A stretch of 64,000 nucleotides of DNA, taken from positions 24,783,272 through 24,847,271 of the forward strand of contig NC_081405.1 of the NCBI RefSeq assembly GCF_030272615.1. Direction: 5' to 3'. Source of the DNA: Cryptomeria japonica. Taxonomy: Eukaryota; Streptophyta; Pinopsida; Cupressales; Cupressaceae. This document shows, piece after piece, positions 45,943 through 58,805 of the stretch. The stretch's first letter is position 1, and every line of letters begins with the position of its first letter. Both the position numbers and the translations under genes were made by a program. Below the pieces are notes generated by a model. The model saw only the letters and a list, made by a program, of their open reading frames with translations. It did no database searches and was not told where the DNA came from.

Positions 45943-46129
45943 CTTAGCAAACTCCTCAAAGGTGTTTGTAAACTACTTTGTTACTGCAATTCCAAATACC
46001 CTAAGGTGACGTGAACTAGTTTATAGACCACATGACTTGCTACATCAGATTGGCATGTTGTAGGTTGATTCCACGCATAGAATTCAATTTCACACCACCA
46101 AAATTGAACCAAATTTATTTCACATCATG
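45943..46129. repeat. Segmental duplication, copy B, right part
   Basis: Resumes with CTTAGCAAACTCCTCAAAGG, matching ACTTGGAAAAATCCTCAAAG of copy A at 39690, and runs to CACATCATG. Confidence 0.7.
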
Positions 46130-46422
46130 ATTTTTTATAAGATCAAATAAGAGCTTTGTTCATTATCTATTAATATGTTACAAAGCCAAAACTAATATTA
46201 AAATAATATCTGATTATATAATGATAAGTTACAATCTAATGCCACCAAGCCACACCTAAATCTAAGTAACACTAGCCCTTCTTAATCATAACTTTGAAAG
46301 CATTTTTTTATAATTTCAATTCCATCTCTCATCTCATAGTTCTAGGCTATTAATTGCATTTATGTGTCCGGTTAATTTAATAGCTCTAACTATCTAAAAA
46401 GCTTAGTTATTTTCTCTTTCAT
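46130..46422. other. No gene recognised
   Basis: AT-rich; possibly the end of a decayed LTR, since a primer-site-like motif follows at 46423. Confidence 0.3.
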
Positions 46423-47095
46423 TTTGGTGAACCCAACATTTGAACCTTGCTAGGATCTATCCTAGGTTTTGACCTTCTTTCTTTATTTTTTTATTTTTTT
46501 AGATTTCATATTTTTTATTGCTACATTTTTTATTCAAATTTGATTAGGGTTTGGTCATTCATTGTTTGTTATCTACTTGATTCATACCCTCCCACGTTTT
46601 CATTGCACCATATTTTTATTGTTAGATCTTTATTTTGAATGGCTTTTCCTCTTTCTATCCAATGTCTATTTTTATGTCACTATATTTTGTAATGGGGATA
46701 CCTCTTTCATGGCTTATGCAAGTGACCTAACACTTACTTGAATCCTCTATTCTTTTGATACACCTAGATATGATGGCATATTTGATGAGATTCTACCTTC
46801 CATAGATGTTGATGATATTGTTGAGTCATTTCATGTTATTAATGTTATGATAGTTAGACTTTATTCATAGTAATTCATGTTTTCTTTATGATATATTTTG
46901 TGAAGAATCTAGAGATCTTGATTCATATGATAATGATATATATGTACCTACTAACCATATTCACTATACATCTCATGCTAACATCATTTTTCATTTGTGT
47001 GTTCTCCTACTTGTTCCTTATGTTTCTTCATTATTCTTTGCGGATCATAGTGATGAATAAATACACGTTTCGCTTCCATGTGAGCTTGTGATGCA
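46423..47095 (+). pseudogene. Decayed gypsy-like 5' internal region
   Basis: TTTGGTGAACCCA at 46423-46435 resembles the primer-site region of the gypsy element at 15994. It is followed by TTTTGATACACCTAGATATG and a frame segment reading PSIDVDDIVESFHVI, much as the start of that element's first ORF follows its primer site. Stops are frequent and there is no pol. I call it a remnant only. Confidence 0.35.
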
Positions 47096-49155
47096 GAGCA
47101 CCATAGTTACAAACACATTCACTCAAGAACCCTTCAAGGTTCATTCCAAACTATTCATTTAAGGCATCAAAACAACTTTCATCAAGATCAATCTATCACA
47201 TTTGATCCAATATCCAAACTTGAAATAATAGACTTGGTTCCAAAAACAAATTCAAGAGTATTCAAAATAGTCATGAACCACACCATGTTCTTAAGGTATC
47301 CATACCTCATCCTTCTATATTGGATATTCCATTCAATAGGCCTGCATAAAAATTCATAACACATTGTAAACCCCTTACAAACTCTTACCCATCAACACTG
47401 AGTCCATCCAATTCGTGCTAGTAAACATCTTCCAAATCTGTCCCAGTTGTGACAGTTTTGATACCCTATTTTATATTATGCACAACTTTCATACCTGATA
47501 AGATTATCTAAATCCCTTTGGTGGAAATGTAGATAATTAGGTTTTGTAAAACATAACCAAATATTAGAAAAATCCAACAGTTAATTTAAAAGTTCTGATC
47601 TCTACACGGAGACTGTTTTGACTGTCATAAATAAAACTAGAAATGCCCATGCCCAGTCCGCCTAGGGCATCAAATAACTTCTACAAAACAAAACAAATTG
47701 ATCCAAAAACAAATTAATATTGAAGCCCCTCCAATATAATTTCATAAAATCTAATATTAAGATTTTTCCCATGGTTATAATTTGAGATATGAACAAACCC
47801 TTGTACACACCTCCATTATTGATGGTTTTCAATTTGTTTTCACCAAAACTTACATAACTTTCTCAAAGCTGAATGAAATCAACCCAAACCAAAAGAGAAA
47901 CAAAGGTTAATCACACATATTTCCAATGAATCCATTTAGAGGTCATAAATATTTAATATGTGTCTGTACCATACGCTGCAACATGATTATTTTCAGGAAA
48001 TCTGGAAGTTGCAATCCATAAAACATCCATAACTTCTTCGTTTCTCAATGAAATCACTCCAAACTAAAACAAGAAGGAATATAATTAAATATAATATCTA
48101 AACATGATAGTTATACATGGTTTCCAGGTTGTACAAGTCCGTACAAGGCTTGGAAACAACAAAGTAACAATGGAAACTATCAAAATGGCAAGCTTATGAA
48201 TACACAAATTATTCAAAATTGGTATCCTCCTTCTCATTCCCCCTTGGTTCAACCAAATAAAACCTTTTATAGCCTCTTGGTCAGTTTTGACCTTATAACT
48301 ACCTCCAAGACCTTTCAACTTCCCATTTACAACTTTTAATGCAATTTTTCCACTTTTCATCTTTTTGACAACTTTTTGTGACATTTTCACATAATGACCC
48401 TAAAAATTGACAAAAACCTTATAAACATATCAAATAACCCTTAAATTACCTTTTACAAGCATTTATGCCCTTTCATGGCATGTTTACATCATTTTGACTC
48501 TTTGACCCCACTAGGTCCTAAATGGACAACTACGCAACTTTTTCACAAATGGCTCAAGTAGCCTTACATTATGATTCCATTGGATAAAAATGAACTCAAA
48601 TACATACATATATTCTTTAAAATTCATAGATGACCCAAAAATAATCAGATAGTGACCTTGGACATCCTAATGTGCTTCTACAATGGGGTGCTCTTGCACC
48701 AGCTTGCTAGTATGATTCACATGCTAACATGAAAGCCCACACTAGCCTTCTTCACTCACAAAGTAGTATATAACCTTTTGCATAGCTTCTTGCACTATGC
48801 ACTAGGTGCATACCACCAAGAACCATGTCGCATACCCGTGCATAGATCCTTTTTCAAGGCTTTTGAAATCTTTATTGACTAGCCTTCAACAAGGTTCCTA
48901 GAACCATCATTGATACATATAGAAGTTCTTGAAACTATCCCTACTGTCAATAGAGAACATAATTGAGCAAGCATTGTGATGGTTGCTAGTTAGTTCAAAA
49001 TCTCTAATGAAGTGGGTGGTTCTTTCTTTATTTTCTTTCTTATCCAATTATGAGTGGATTTTATCAAGTTTTAAAGAAAAGAAGATTTAAGTGATATCAA
49101 AGCTCTCATTGGTTCTAGGAACTGTAGGAACCCTTAAAGTATCTTTCTAGTTATT
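47096..49155. other. No gene; repeat-like AT-rich DNA
   Basis: A motif CATAACTTTCTCAAAGCTGA (47850) recurs in diverged form as CATAACTTCTTCGTTTCTCA (48029), each followed by ATGAAATCA and CCAAAC, so a unit of about 180 bp is duplicated. It is likely part of a decayed LTR. The 101-codon minus frame at 48390-48085 is unrecognised and probably chance. TTATT at 49151-49155 is the expected target duplicate of the Copia element to the right. Confidence 0.4.
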
Positions 49156-50637
49156 TGTTATTGTGAGGATCTGGTTATTACTGAGAGGGGGGTGAATCAA
49201 TGATACCAACAAACTGAAATCTTTCACCAATCTGAAAACACTTCTCTAAAACCAGTACTGGTAGCTGATCAAACAGTCTTCAAACCAGATTTACCAAACT
49301 ATTACCGGTAGCTACTTAAGTGTTCATCATTAAGCAAACATAGTAAAGACATTAAATGAATAACTCAACAATCCATCCACAACATGAACACAAATATTTT
49401 TCAAGTGGAAACCCAAATGGGAAAAACCACGGTGGGAATTAGCACCCACAAAATATTTGCACTCTTTCGGAATGCACCTCGTTAAAGGCCTAGCCCAGTT
49501 AGGAGCTTTACAATAATGCCTGGTTAAGAGAAGGCCCTATTAGGAGTTGCCCAGTAAAGGGATTTTAACCTCATCTCTATTAGGAGCTATATCATGTTAG
49601 AAGTAACCTTGCTAAAGGATTTAAACTCAAGTTAATGAGCCACCCGGTTAAGGGATTTACAACATCAGGCCTGTTAGGACCTACCTGGTTAAGGGATTTT
49701 AATACTATTGTAACTGTTAGGAAATAATAGGTAAATGACCCGATCAATGCACTCTCTGCTTGGTAGTACATATCCATTTCAGCTCCAATCTGCTTCACAC
49801 ATGCAAACATCTCAACCTGGTTCAACACACTCTCCTTCTCTGATCACCGACACACTAAACTTTCTCAAACTCGACCTAAATACACTTTACAACTAGGTCG
49901 GTTACATAACCCTAACCAAATTTAAAACACATTGAATTTACATCATAGATCATATCAGATCATTACAAATCATTAATGTTCATCACACAGATCATTACAA
50001 CAAATTTCAAGATAATTATAGTTGTTGAATGATCATAACACATCACCACACATCGATCTGATAAGTTGTCAAACCCTTATCACATTCTGCTAAGCACTTC
50101 GCTATTTCCCAAGAAATCTAATCCTTGTATGCACTTAATAGCAATCTTATCATCACACACCATTTCGGACACGTCATCACTAAGTAATTAACATGATAAG
50201 ATTCACCACCAAGCCATAGATCATTACAATATACAATATTCAATTACAAACATGACTTTTGATTCTCCAAACATGATGTGGTTCCATTCATAGACTCATT
50301 ACAATGTCATAAGCACACATTCCAAACCACAACACTTAACTGAACATGGATCTCTACCACAATCATCTCCTTCACTGTTCCTGCTTATAGGTTCACTGTC
50401 AATCTTAGCAAACATTTCATTTCTAGTTAGGCTTAGATAACTTAGATGATATACCAAACATAAACAAACATGGTTGCCATCAATGACAACACAAATAATT
50501 GATCATAAAGCATCATATCATAATTATATCATCACCAACAATCCATCAATATATCATCACCAAGAGTCCATCAATATATCATCAACATCCTTTACCAATA
50601 CATCATCATCTCTATCAGTTATGCCAATATGCCAACA
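49156..50637 (-). repeat. 3' LTR of the minus-strand Copia
   Basis: 1,482 bp. On the minus strand it starts TGTTGGCATATTGG and ends CACAATAACA. It contains many copies of short motifs such as GTTAGGAG, GGTTAAGGGATTT and TTGCTAAAGG (49480-49690) and, near its outer end, CTGAGAGGGGGGTGAATCA (49191). It matches the partial LTR at 63110. Confidence 0.9.
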
Positions 50638-50655
50638 TACTCCCCCTTTGGCATT
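50638..50655 (-). promoter_or_regulatory. Polypurine tract of the minus-strand Copia
   Basis: On the minus strand TGCCAAAGGGGGAGTA directly precedes the 3' LTR, the usual form for plant Copia elements. Confidence 0.85.
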
Positions 50656-50956
50656 GATGGCAACACTAAAAGAATGCAACACCAAAACAATCAACTGATG
50701 AAAAATACCAGGAACTCATCATGCCATGTTGTACTAATTTGTGCTTCACTTGATCTTCTCCTCATTTGCATTACTTCTCCATGTCATTGTTCTTCTCCCC
50801 CTTTGATAGCAATGCCAAAGGTGCAAAGGCATCTTCTGTCTTCATCTCTATTGCTTCATATATGTTGGTCACCCTGAGGAGTAGCCCTCTTCTCATCAAT
50901 CCATAGTGAAAGATATTCAATGAGTCCACTAGATTGATGCTTCCACATCTTCTTAG

Positions 50957-52800
50957 TTGACATTAGGTAGGGGTATAACCCCTAACTTACCTCTGAGATA
51001 TTCAAAGGTAGCCTTAGGCAATGGCTTAGTGAATATATCTGCCAATTTCTCCTTACTTGACACATGCTCCAATATCACTTTATTTTCCTGCACTCTTTCT
51101 CTCATAAAGTGTTACTTCAATTCAATATGTTTAGTCCTAGCATGTAGTATCAGGTTCTTTGCAATGTTTATAGCACTAGTGTTATCACAATGTATGATCA
51201 CCAGTTCTAACATATCCTACTTGAATCCTTCCAAGACATGTCTCATCCATATAGCTTGTGTACAATTCATGGATGTAGCTACATACTCTACTTCTGATGT
51301 AGACTGAGAAATACAAGTTTGTTTCTTGCTGGTCCAAGATACCAGTCTACCACCTAGAAAGAATGTGCCACCAGTTGTGCTCTTTCGGACATCTACATTT
51401 CCTACCCAATCAGCATCAATGAATACTTGCAAATAAAAATTGCCTTTATATGGATACCACAATCCATAATCAACTGTCCCTCTAAGATATCTGAATATTC
51501 TCTTCACTGCTATCATATGTGTCTCCTTAGGGCTTTTTTGAAATCTTGCTACTAAACCAACTACATGGGCAATATCCGGTCTACTATGAACAACATAGTG
51601 AAGTTTCCCAATCATAGATTTGTATTCCTTCTCATCCACTGAGGGTGAATCATCTTCTTTTGACAATCTGCAACCTATAACCATAGGTGTTCTGGTTTAT
51701 AGTCTTCCATTCCAAAAGTCTTTTAACACTTCCTTCACATACTTAGACTGACTGATAAAGATACCACCTTTCATCTATTGTACCTGCAAACTAATGAAAA
51801 ATTTAATCTCACCTATTAGAGACATCTCAAACTATTCCTTCATCTCATCTACAAAATCCATACTCATATCATCATTTCCTCCAAATATGATGTCATCAAC
51901 AAACACTTATGCAATCAACATCTTGTCTCCTTCAGTCTTCAAATAAATATTGTTGTCCTCATTGGTTTTCTGAAATCCTATCTTTATCAGATGTGCATGA
52001 AGTCTCTCAAAACATGCCCTTGGTTCTTGCTTCAATCCATATAATGCTTTATGTAGTTTGCATACCATATCCTTGTCTCCAGTCAATGCAAACCCATTTG
52101 GTTGTTCAATATACACCTCTTCTTCAAGAATACCATTCAAAAATGTTGACTTTACATCCATTTGGTAAACTTTAAAACCTTTAAAGGTTGCAAATGCAAG
52201 CAACATTCTAACTCCTTCAAGCCTAGAAACCGATGCAAAGGTCTCTCCATAATCTTCACCTTCTTCTTGTGCATACCCTTTAGAAACTACCTTGCCTTGT
52301 TTCTAACAACTTCACCATCTTCATTCATCTTGTTTCTAAATACCCACTTTGTACCAATCACATTTATATTATAAGGTCTAGGAACAAGTGACCAAGTGTT
52401 GTTTTTTCTCAATTTGATCAAGCTCTTCATTCATTGACTTTAACCAATCATCATCCTTAAGAGCTTCTCTCACTGTCTTCGGTTCAACTGTGGAAATCAG
52501 ACAAGAGCTTTCTCTGATTTTTCTTCTAGTCTGCACTTTAGCATTCTTGTCACCTATTATCTGGTCTTCAGAATGATTTAGCCTTACATAACTAGGTATA
52601 ACCTGTTCTGGTGCAATAACCTCTTCTTGTTCTTCATCTTCTTCCTCTTCTACCGGTTGAGCATCTTCATCTGTACTGTTCTGCTCAACATTTTTCTGCA
52701 CTTCCAGTTCAATAATCACAAGTTTTTGTTCATCATCTGCTGGATCAGATTTGTTGGTATCAACAGATTCATCAGAGAACTCATGAACTTTTACATTCAC
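50957..52800 (-). pseudogene. Copia reverse transcriptase and RNase H
   Basis: Read from 52800 downward: an acidic linker (EEEEDEEQEEV), then VREALKDDDWLKSMNEELDQ. Reverse transcriptase follows with YQMDVKSTFLNGILEEEVYI, CKLHKALYGLKQEPRACF and, after a stop, VFVDDIIFGG in the catalytic position. RNase H has DADWVGNVDVRKSTTGG, SWTSKKQTCISQSTSEVEY and, past another stop, HCDNTSAINIAKN and KHIELK; it ends near 50960 with ADIFTKPLPK. At least six stops or frameshifts. The active-site YVDD reads FVDD here. Confidence 0.85.
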
Positions 52801-52805
52801 TCTCT

Positions 52806-53409
52806 CTACAATCTTCTTTGTCCTTTTGTTAAAACACTTGAAATATTTTCTCTTAGTAGAGTAGCCAAGGAATGTTCCTTCATCACTTTTAGGGTCAAAT
52901 TTACCAGTTTAATCATCTCATTTATAAAACACCTGCTGCCAAAAACTTTGAAGTAACTAACATTGGGAGTTTTACCATACCATAACTCATAGGGTGTCTT
53001 GTCATTACCTTTCTTCACGGTTCAATGTGTATACTGCAATGTTGATTGCTTCTCTCCAAAACATATTAGGTACATCTCCTTGTATCAGCATAGTCCTTGC
53101 TGCTTCAACAATGGTTTTGTTTATCCTTTCTGCAATTCCATTCTGTTGTGGTGTCCTTGGAGCAGATAACTGCATTTTTATTCCATTTTCATCACAATAT
53201 CTCACAAACTCATCTGATGCAAACTCTCCACCCTAGTCAGATCTCAGGCACTTAAGATTCTTACCAGTTTCCTTTTCTACTAAGGCCTTGAATGCCTTGA
53301 ACTTGCTGAAAGCTTTTGACTTTTCCTTCAGAAAAGTAACCCACATCATTCTAGAAAAATCATCAGTAAATAACCTGAAATACTTGTCAACACAAAAACT
53401 TCTAGTCCT
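52806..53409 (-). pseudogene. Copia integrase, catalytic part after the insertion
   Basis: Begins at the insertion point with RTRSFCVDKYFRLFTDDFSR, continues KCLRSD, a stop, GGEFASDEF, then SAPRTPQQNGIAERIN with the catalytic E, and FWREAINIAVYTLN. It ends near 52806 with a second stop and frameshift. The first catalytic D (LVHTDLCGPM) is on the far side of the nested element at about 61420. Confidence 0.85.
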
Positions 53410-53414
53410 CATAG

Positions 53415-54600
53415 TGTTAGGCCCAATATGGAAAGCTAATGTACTGAGAGGGGAGGGGTGAATCAGTACTTCAAATCTTTTCTTCAACAATAAATTTACT
53501 GTTAAGCATAAACCGAAAACTATTGTAACAAAATATAATGCTAAAACAAATAAATAACAATCATACATGATTCACTCCATAACATATATATTTTGGTTAC
53601 GCAGAAACTCCTTGTCAGAGAGAAAAACTGCGGTGGGGATGGCACCCACAACTTCACTACTGCAATAATAAAGGTTGCTTGGTTAGAGCTACATGTTTAG
53701 CTTTTTCTGATAGCTTACCCTGTTAGGAGTATCAATATCTTTAGATCTACCTTGCTAAAGGATTTTACAACACTTATACTAAATGTTGTATCTGGTTAAA
53801 GGCTTTACAATTTATAGACTTTGTTAGAGTCTTTTACCCTGTTAAAGGTTTCTCTTACAACTCAAAATATTACAATCAAAATCTTACAAAATATCTGCAA
53901 CTTCACATCTAAAATGTTATAGCAGATTCTATGTGCTCAAAATGAAATTACCTTGCTTATAGCATACCTCGGTAACCCATAAATTAACTTGGTAAACCTT
54001 TCTATTTACTCTGTTCCTTAATTGTTCTTTGAAATCCTTCTCGGTGACCTCTGTGTATCTCTATCAATCATAATAGTCATAACACTCAGTGCTTTCCCAT
54101 GATTTTGCTTTTCACATATGTCTTGCTTCACACACACATTTTGATCCTCAATTCATGCTATATAAATAGATCTCTTGTAACGGTGATCTTGTTCATGCTT
54201 CGATCTTACAAACATGAATCATTAAATGAATGACCATACAAATTATTTCATTGGATAGATGTCCTCAAAATCATACAAAATCTTAAGGTGCAATTTCCAA
54301 TGTGTTAATGGTTTCTTGTTCCTCGTTCTTGTAACACGTTTCCACATATGTGTCCAGGTTCAATGAATCGGGTAACACGTTTCAATCGGTGTGTATTAAC
54401 TCGGTATACCATCTTTGTTGCTCGGTAGTCATAGAATGTTACTCAGTAGACAGCTCTGTGTATACTAAACTCTGTGACTTGTAACTTCTGTAACTGATTG
54501 CTTTGTGCTTACCGACTGAATATTTCGGTAGTAATAACCGACTAGAGTATATAGAATGACTTTGGACATAAAACTAATGACAACTTAGTAAATAGTAACA
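53415..54600 (-). repeat. 3' LTR of the nested pol-less element
   Basis: 1,186 bp; on the plus strand it starts TGTTAGGCCCAATATGG and ends AATAGTAACA. It carries ACTGAGAGGGGAGGGGTGAA (53449) near its outer end and CCTGTTAGGAG, CTTGCTAAAGGATTTTAC and GGTTAAAGGC further in, motifs also present in the surrounding Copia LTR. It contains TATAAATAGATC near 54170 (plus-strand reading). Confidence 0.9.
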
Positions 54601-54616
54601 ATCTTCCCTTTTGACA
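54601..54616 (-). promoter_or_regulatory. Polypurine tract of the nested element
   Basis: On the minus strand GTCAAAAGGGAAGAT directly precedes the 3' LTR. Two more G-rich tracts follow inward (minus-strand GACAGGGGGAGTAG at about 54825 and GTCAAAAAGGGGGAGTATAG at about 54895), which look like additional polypurine tracts. Confidence 0.75.
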
Positions 54617-54922
54617 TTAGTTTTGAAATGTTTGACAAAACTTCTTTCAAAGTCATAACTCAAAAAAATCTATATACTTACAAAATTTGACTGAACTGAC
54701 AGTATATACAATTGTTAATAAATAGCATACTCAGATATACTCCCCTTATCAATATACTATTCATAACTTTGATTATGCATGCGTTGTGATCAACATTTTG
54801 TATTCACTGCTCGGTGATCACTACTCCCCCTGTCAAAATTATCTGTATACTCGAATATGCTGATCTACTCGGTATACTCCTCTTGTATACACTATACTCC
54901 CCCTTTTTGACAAACATCAAAA

Positions 54923-57900
54923 CTAGTTACCATTTGGTGGAGGCAACTGGTCAAAAATGGATTTATACTTTATTCTTGCATCAGTGAGAGAGGTAGAGAG
55001 TGCATCCTTGACACTATCCATGAGTGAATTTTGAGTTGTAATATCAGCTAATAATGAAATCAGACCATCTAAAGTGCTTCCCTCTGGCTGAGTGGATAAG
55101 GAGGTAGCCTTGTTGATCTATTCTTGGACGGAGGACAAGTGTGGAATGAATAAGGTTTGAAGAGTCATAATGTCCATCCTTATTTTGTGCTCTTCATTCC
55201 TAAGTTCCAATTGTTGAGCCATGAGCATTTGTAACTTGGTATAGAAATTCTGAATAGAATTTGGCTCAGTGGTCAATTTATTGGAGAGATCAATGATCTC
55301 TTTCTCAATCACTTTTGTTTTATTCTTGATATCTTTAATGAATAAAGAAAATGTACAAAGTTTCTGAAATAAATAAAGAATGTGCTTGAGTTGAGGGGAC
55401 ATCTCAGCAATAAATTTGACAAGTTTTACTTTATCGATAGCTATGGCTTTCTGTACCTCTTCAATCATTTTTGCAGTGACCGTTTTGTCCTTCAATTTGC
55501 TCAAGTATTCAGATGCATCTACTCTAGATGTCTCTATCTAATTGAGGAGTTCATCCAGTTGAATATGGATGGCTGCATCTTTTGTCACTGTAGCTTCAGG
55601 TAGCATATCTGTTAATGGTGCTTTGACCTTCTGAAGTACTTTGTTTTTCTTTTGTATAGCCATTTGTTTCTCTTGTTCTGCTTTGGATTTGCATAGTTCA
55701 CCGAATTCAATAAGTGCTTGCCCTTTAAATTTGGATATGTCTACATTCAACAACACAATTGGTTTTGACAAATCTAACTTGAAACTATGATTTTTCATTT
55801 TCTTTTCTTTAGATGATGAGGCTTTCATCGATTGAACTAATACAATGGCTTGGGAGGCTTGTTTACCCTCGGTAGGTTGCTCGGTAGAGGCAACACTTTT
55901 GTCAATTTCTTTAGCCTAAGATGTAGCCTTCAATGAATCCTTGCTCGGGGTCTCAGTTGTAACATTATTAGTACTTGAAGGGGCTTGAGAAGTCTGTTCC
56001 CCGGTGGCCTGAGAAGTAGCTTCTCCTTCTGTAGACTGGTGACCCTCTTTTCCTTGTTCAGTATCCTGAGGTGTCTCGGTTGAAACATGTTGAGTTACCT
56101 GAGGATAGGACTTGACTTGTTCCAACATTGACTCACTTGATACCAGTTTGGCATAAGCATTCCCTTCTATCATTTCCTATTCCTGTATCTCGGTATCCAT
56201 GACATCCTCATCAGGTTGTATAGTTTCAGCGGGATCTTGCTCGGTGATGTCTACTATTTCAACTTCACCTTGCTCATCGGTACTCTTTCGAAAGATTTCT
56301 TGCCATTTTTCTTTTGTCTCGTTCTTTACTTCAAGATAAAGGCCATTCATCAATTTCAAGGCTCTTTGCTTGACTAGGAAGTTTGTGTGGTAGTTTTTCA
56401 GATGTTCACTTATCTCATCTACTGACATGTCTGGAAAGAGATGTACCAAACTTCTTTCTCTCATCTTCTTTTTTGAGTCCATAGCATATTTCCACCTGTT
56501 ATCAATATGTAAATACAATGCTTTTGGAAGAGAATTAGTTACTTCCAATGGGACTAATCAAAATTTAAGAAGTGTGCAAATTACAACTTCTTCAATTTGT
56601 CTCTTTTCTGCATTAGATCTGGAGTCATATTTTACATATCTAAATGCTCCAAATCCACCATATTGTTTCAGATTGGCACAAAAATTATCAACACTATGTA
56701 CATCTTCCTTTTTGCTCTTGACAATTTGAAACTAATTTTTGTCTTCAGATTCGGTGTCACTGGACTTTTTATTCAAAATAAGTCTCCGAGTAGATTTCTT
56801 ATAATTTTTTGTTACCTTTGGAACTGCAACATTTTTCTGTTTCTTGCTCGGTGACATTGCAGATGGTCTAGTGTTTGGGCATTTCACTGGAGGAGTCGGT
56901 GATACCTGTGATGTATCTTGTTTCTTTCTTTTCAAAATTTTCCCTTTTGGCAACTCAGTGCTCAATGTGATAGCTGCTTCTTGGGCTTCAAATTCCTCCT
57001 TGGTGATGACTTGAACGCTCTTGACAGGAGTGGACGAAGAACCTTCTCCAAATTTCTTCGTTAATGCTTTAATCATTTTTGTTGCTTTCCTTGTAGCCTT
57101 TGGTACTACAATGCTCATCTTAACGTTTTCTTTAACTTCTTCATATGTACCGTATCTGATCTCGGTAGCATGCCTTGGTAGTGCAAGAAAAGCATCTATC
57201 TGTTGTTGTGTAATGTCAAAATCAAACTCATAACCCATAGGCGGCAAAGATTGAGTTCTCGGTTCTACCGCATTGACATAGAAGTAGTCGGTGTCCACTT
57301 CAAAACATATACTATCCTTGTATTTTTCCACTAACTGGGGTGGTATCCTGTGCCTGTTATGCATCTTTTCCTGAAACTTGCTAAAATAATCATCCATAAT
57401 CTCATTAAAGTTATCACCTAGCTGTTTGATGAAGTCATTGATTTGATGGGTGATTGGTCGGTGTAGCTCCCAAACTACATTACCAACTAATGGAAAGAAT
57501 TTCTCAAAATAGAAAAACATGCATACCAAAAGTGATCCAAACTTCAGTGTGTTTTCCGAGTTGTTCTTCTTCGACTTCCTTATGGTGTTGAGATTTTCAA
57601 ACAGATTTTTCAACAACACTTCGCATAGATCAATTTTCATACCTTTCTTCACAATTTTATAGGCTAAATCAACAGCAGCATAGGGTACACTGTTTTCCCT
57701 TGCCGATTGAAAGAAACAATAACCTATGACTCTAATTGCAAACTTCAGCTCTGCATCTATGACATTGTTCAGTTTCAGACCTTTGCAATTAGATTCAACT
57801 CCAGTTAAAGTGATCAATTCCTTCTGTGAAATGATTTTCTGAGCTCGGGCATGGTCAAAAAATAGGGTAACTGGTGCTCAAGTGGATGATTTCCTTGGTG

Positions 57901-58280
57901 ATCTTGAATGGTTGCTCCTCTAACCACATAAAGTCATCATGAACTCTAGTCAAAACAAATTTAACCCATTGGGGTTTGAAGACTCGCGGGTAGGTTAGGG
58001 CTTCGGTCAATCCCTTGATTTTAATATGTTCAAACTTGCTATCTAGTTTTCCATCGGTACACAATTCATTATATGTGTCCTTGATCTCAGTGTGACCTAG
58101 TTCCTCAACATGACACTTAGTGAAGAATCTGACATCCTCAACTAATAAAACCTTATCCAGAATGAGTGAAAATGCAGTTTTATCATCTAGTTTAGATGCT
58201 ACTTTGGTAGGTAGTGAGTATTTCAGTGAGGGCTTCTCAATGTTCTCAACAACAACGAATTTTTGAATCTTAGGAACCAT
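54923..58280 (-). pseudogene. Unknown protein of about 1,100 codons in the nested element
   Basis: Not recognised. ATG at 58280 (MVPKIQKFVVVENIEK). The first 141 codons are in one frame; a frameshift near 57850 leads into a second frame that stays the same down to a stop at 54923, with four internal stops (56732, 56177, 55916, 55538). N-terminal globular part: GLTEALTYPRVFKPQWVKF, FKITKEIIHLSTSYP, LKFAIRVIGYCFFQSAREN and FGSLLVCMFFYFEKFFPL. Middle: Lys-rich segments (57100-56750) and a Gln/Ser/Thr/Glu-rich segment (56170-55920). C-terminus: a long predicted helix with heptads (55830-55118). The N-terminal layout loosely resembles plant mobile or 'putative plant transposon' domains; this is inference only. 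It follows the zinc-knuckle gene downstream in the same transcript direction. Confidence 0.7.
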
Positions 58281-58805
58281 TTCAAACTTTGGATAATCAC
58301 TAATGAAAGAGCCTTAGGGTTTGAAAACTTTTAACCAACAGATGCTTTCCACTTAGTAAATACAAAACAGATATTCACAACTGATATGATCGGTTAACTT
58401 GCTTGACAATGCATTGTGATTGATATAAATACCTTGAATTTCGCTTTGGAAGAGATTTGATCACCTTTGAATCGCTTCGCTCTGCTTTCTGAAAACTTGG
58501 TAAGTGTAAAATGACCACGCAAAAGCTTTAAGTACACCTTTTACCTTATCGGGCTCCATGCAATTAGGTCAGAAAACATTAAATGCACTCGGTTCCACTA
58601 AACCGATTTACCTTCCTTTTTATGCTTTTACCGAGTAGCCAAACTTCCCGCATTTACCGACTTGACTAGTGCTCCAAAAGACTTGATAAAATTTCAAACT
58701 TGCTAATGCATCTTAGTTATGCAGATTTTGAATTAAGTACATGATAAAATAGGAACTGTTAAGATATAACCTTGAGAGAATGCAGTCCCTTCATACCTTT
58801 ACCGA

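Noticed and set aside
48085-48390. 101-codon minus-strand frame
   Set aside because: No recognisable domain and no conserved partner; most likely chance in repeat-derived DNA.
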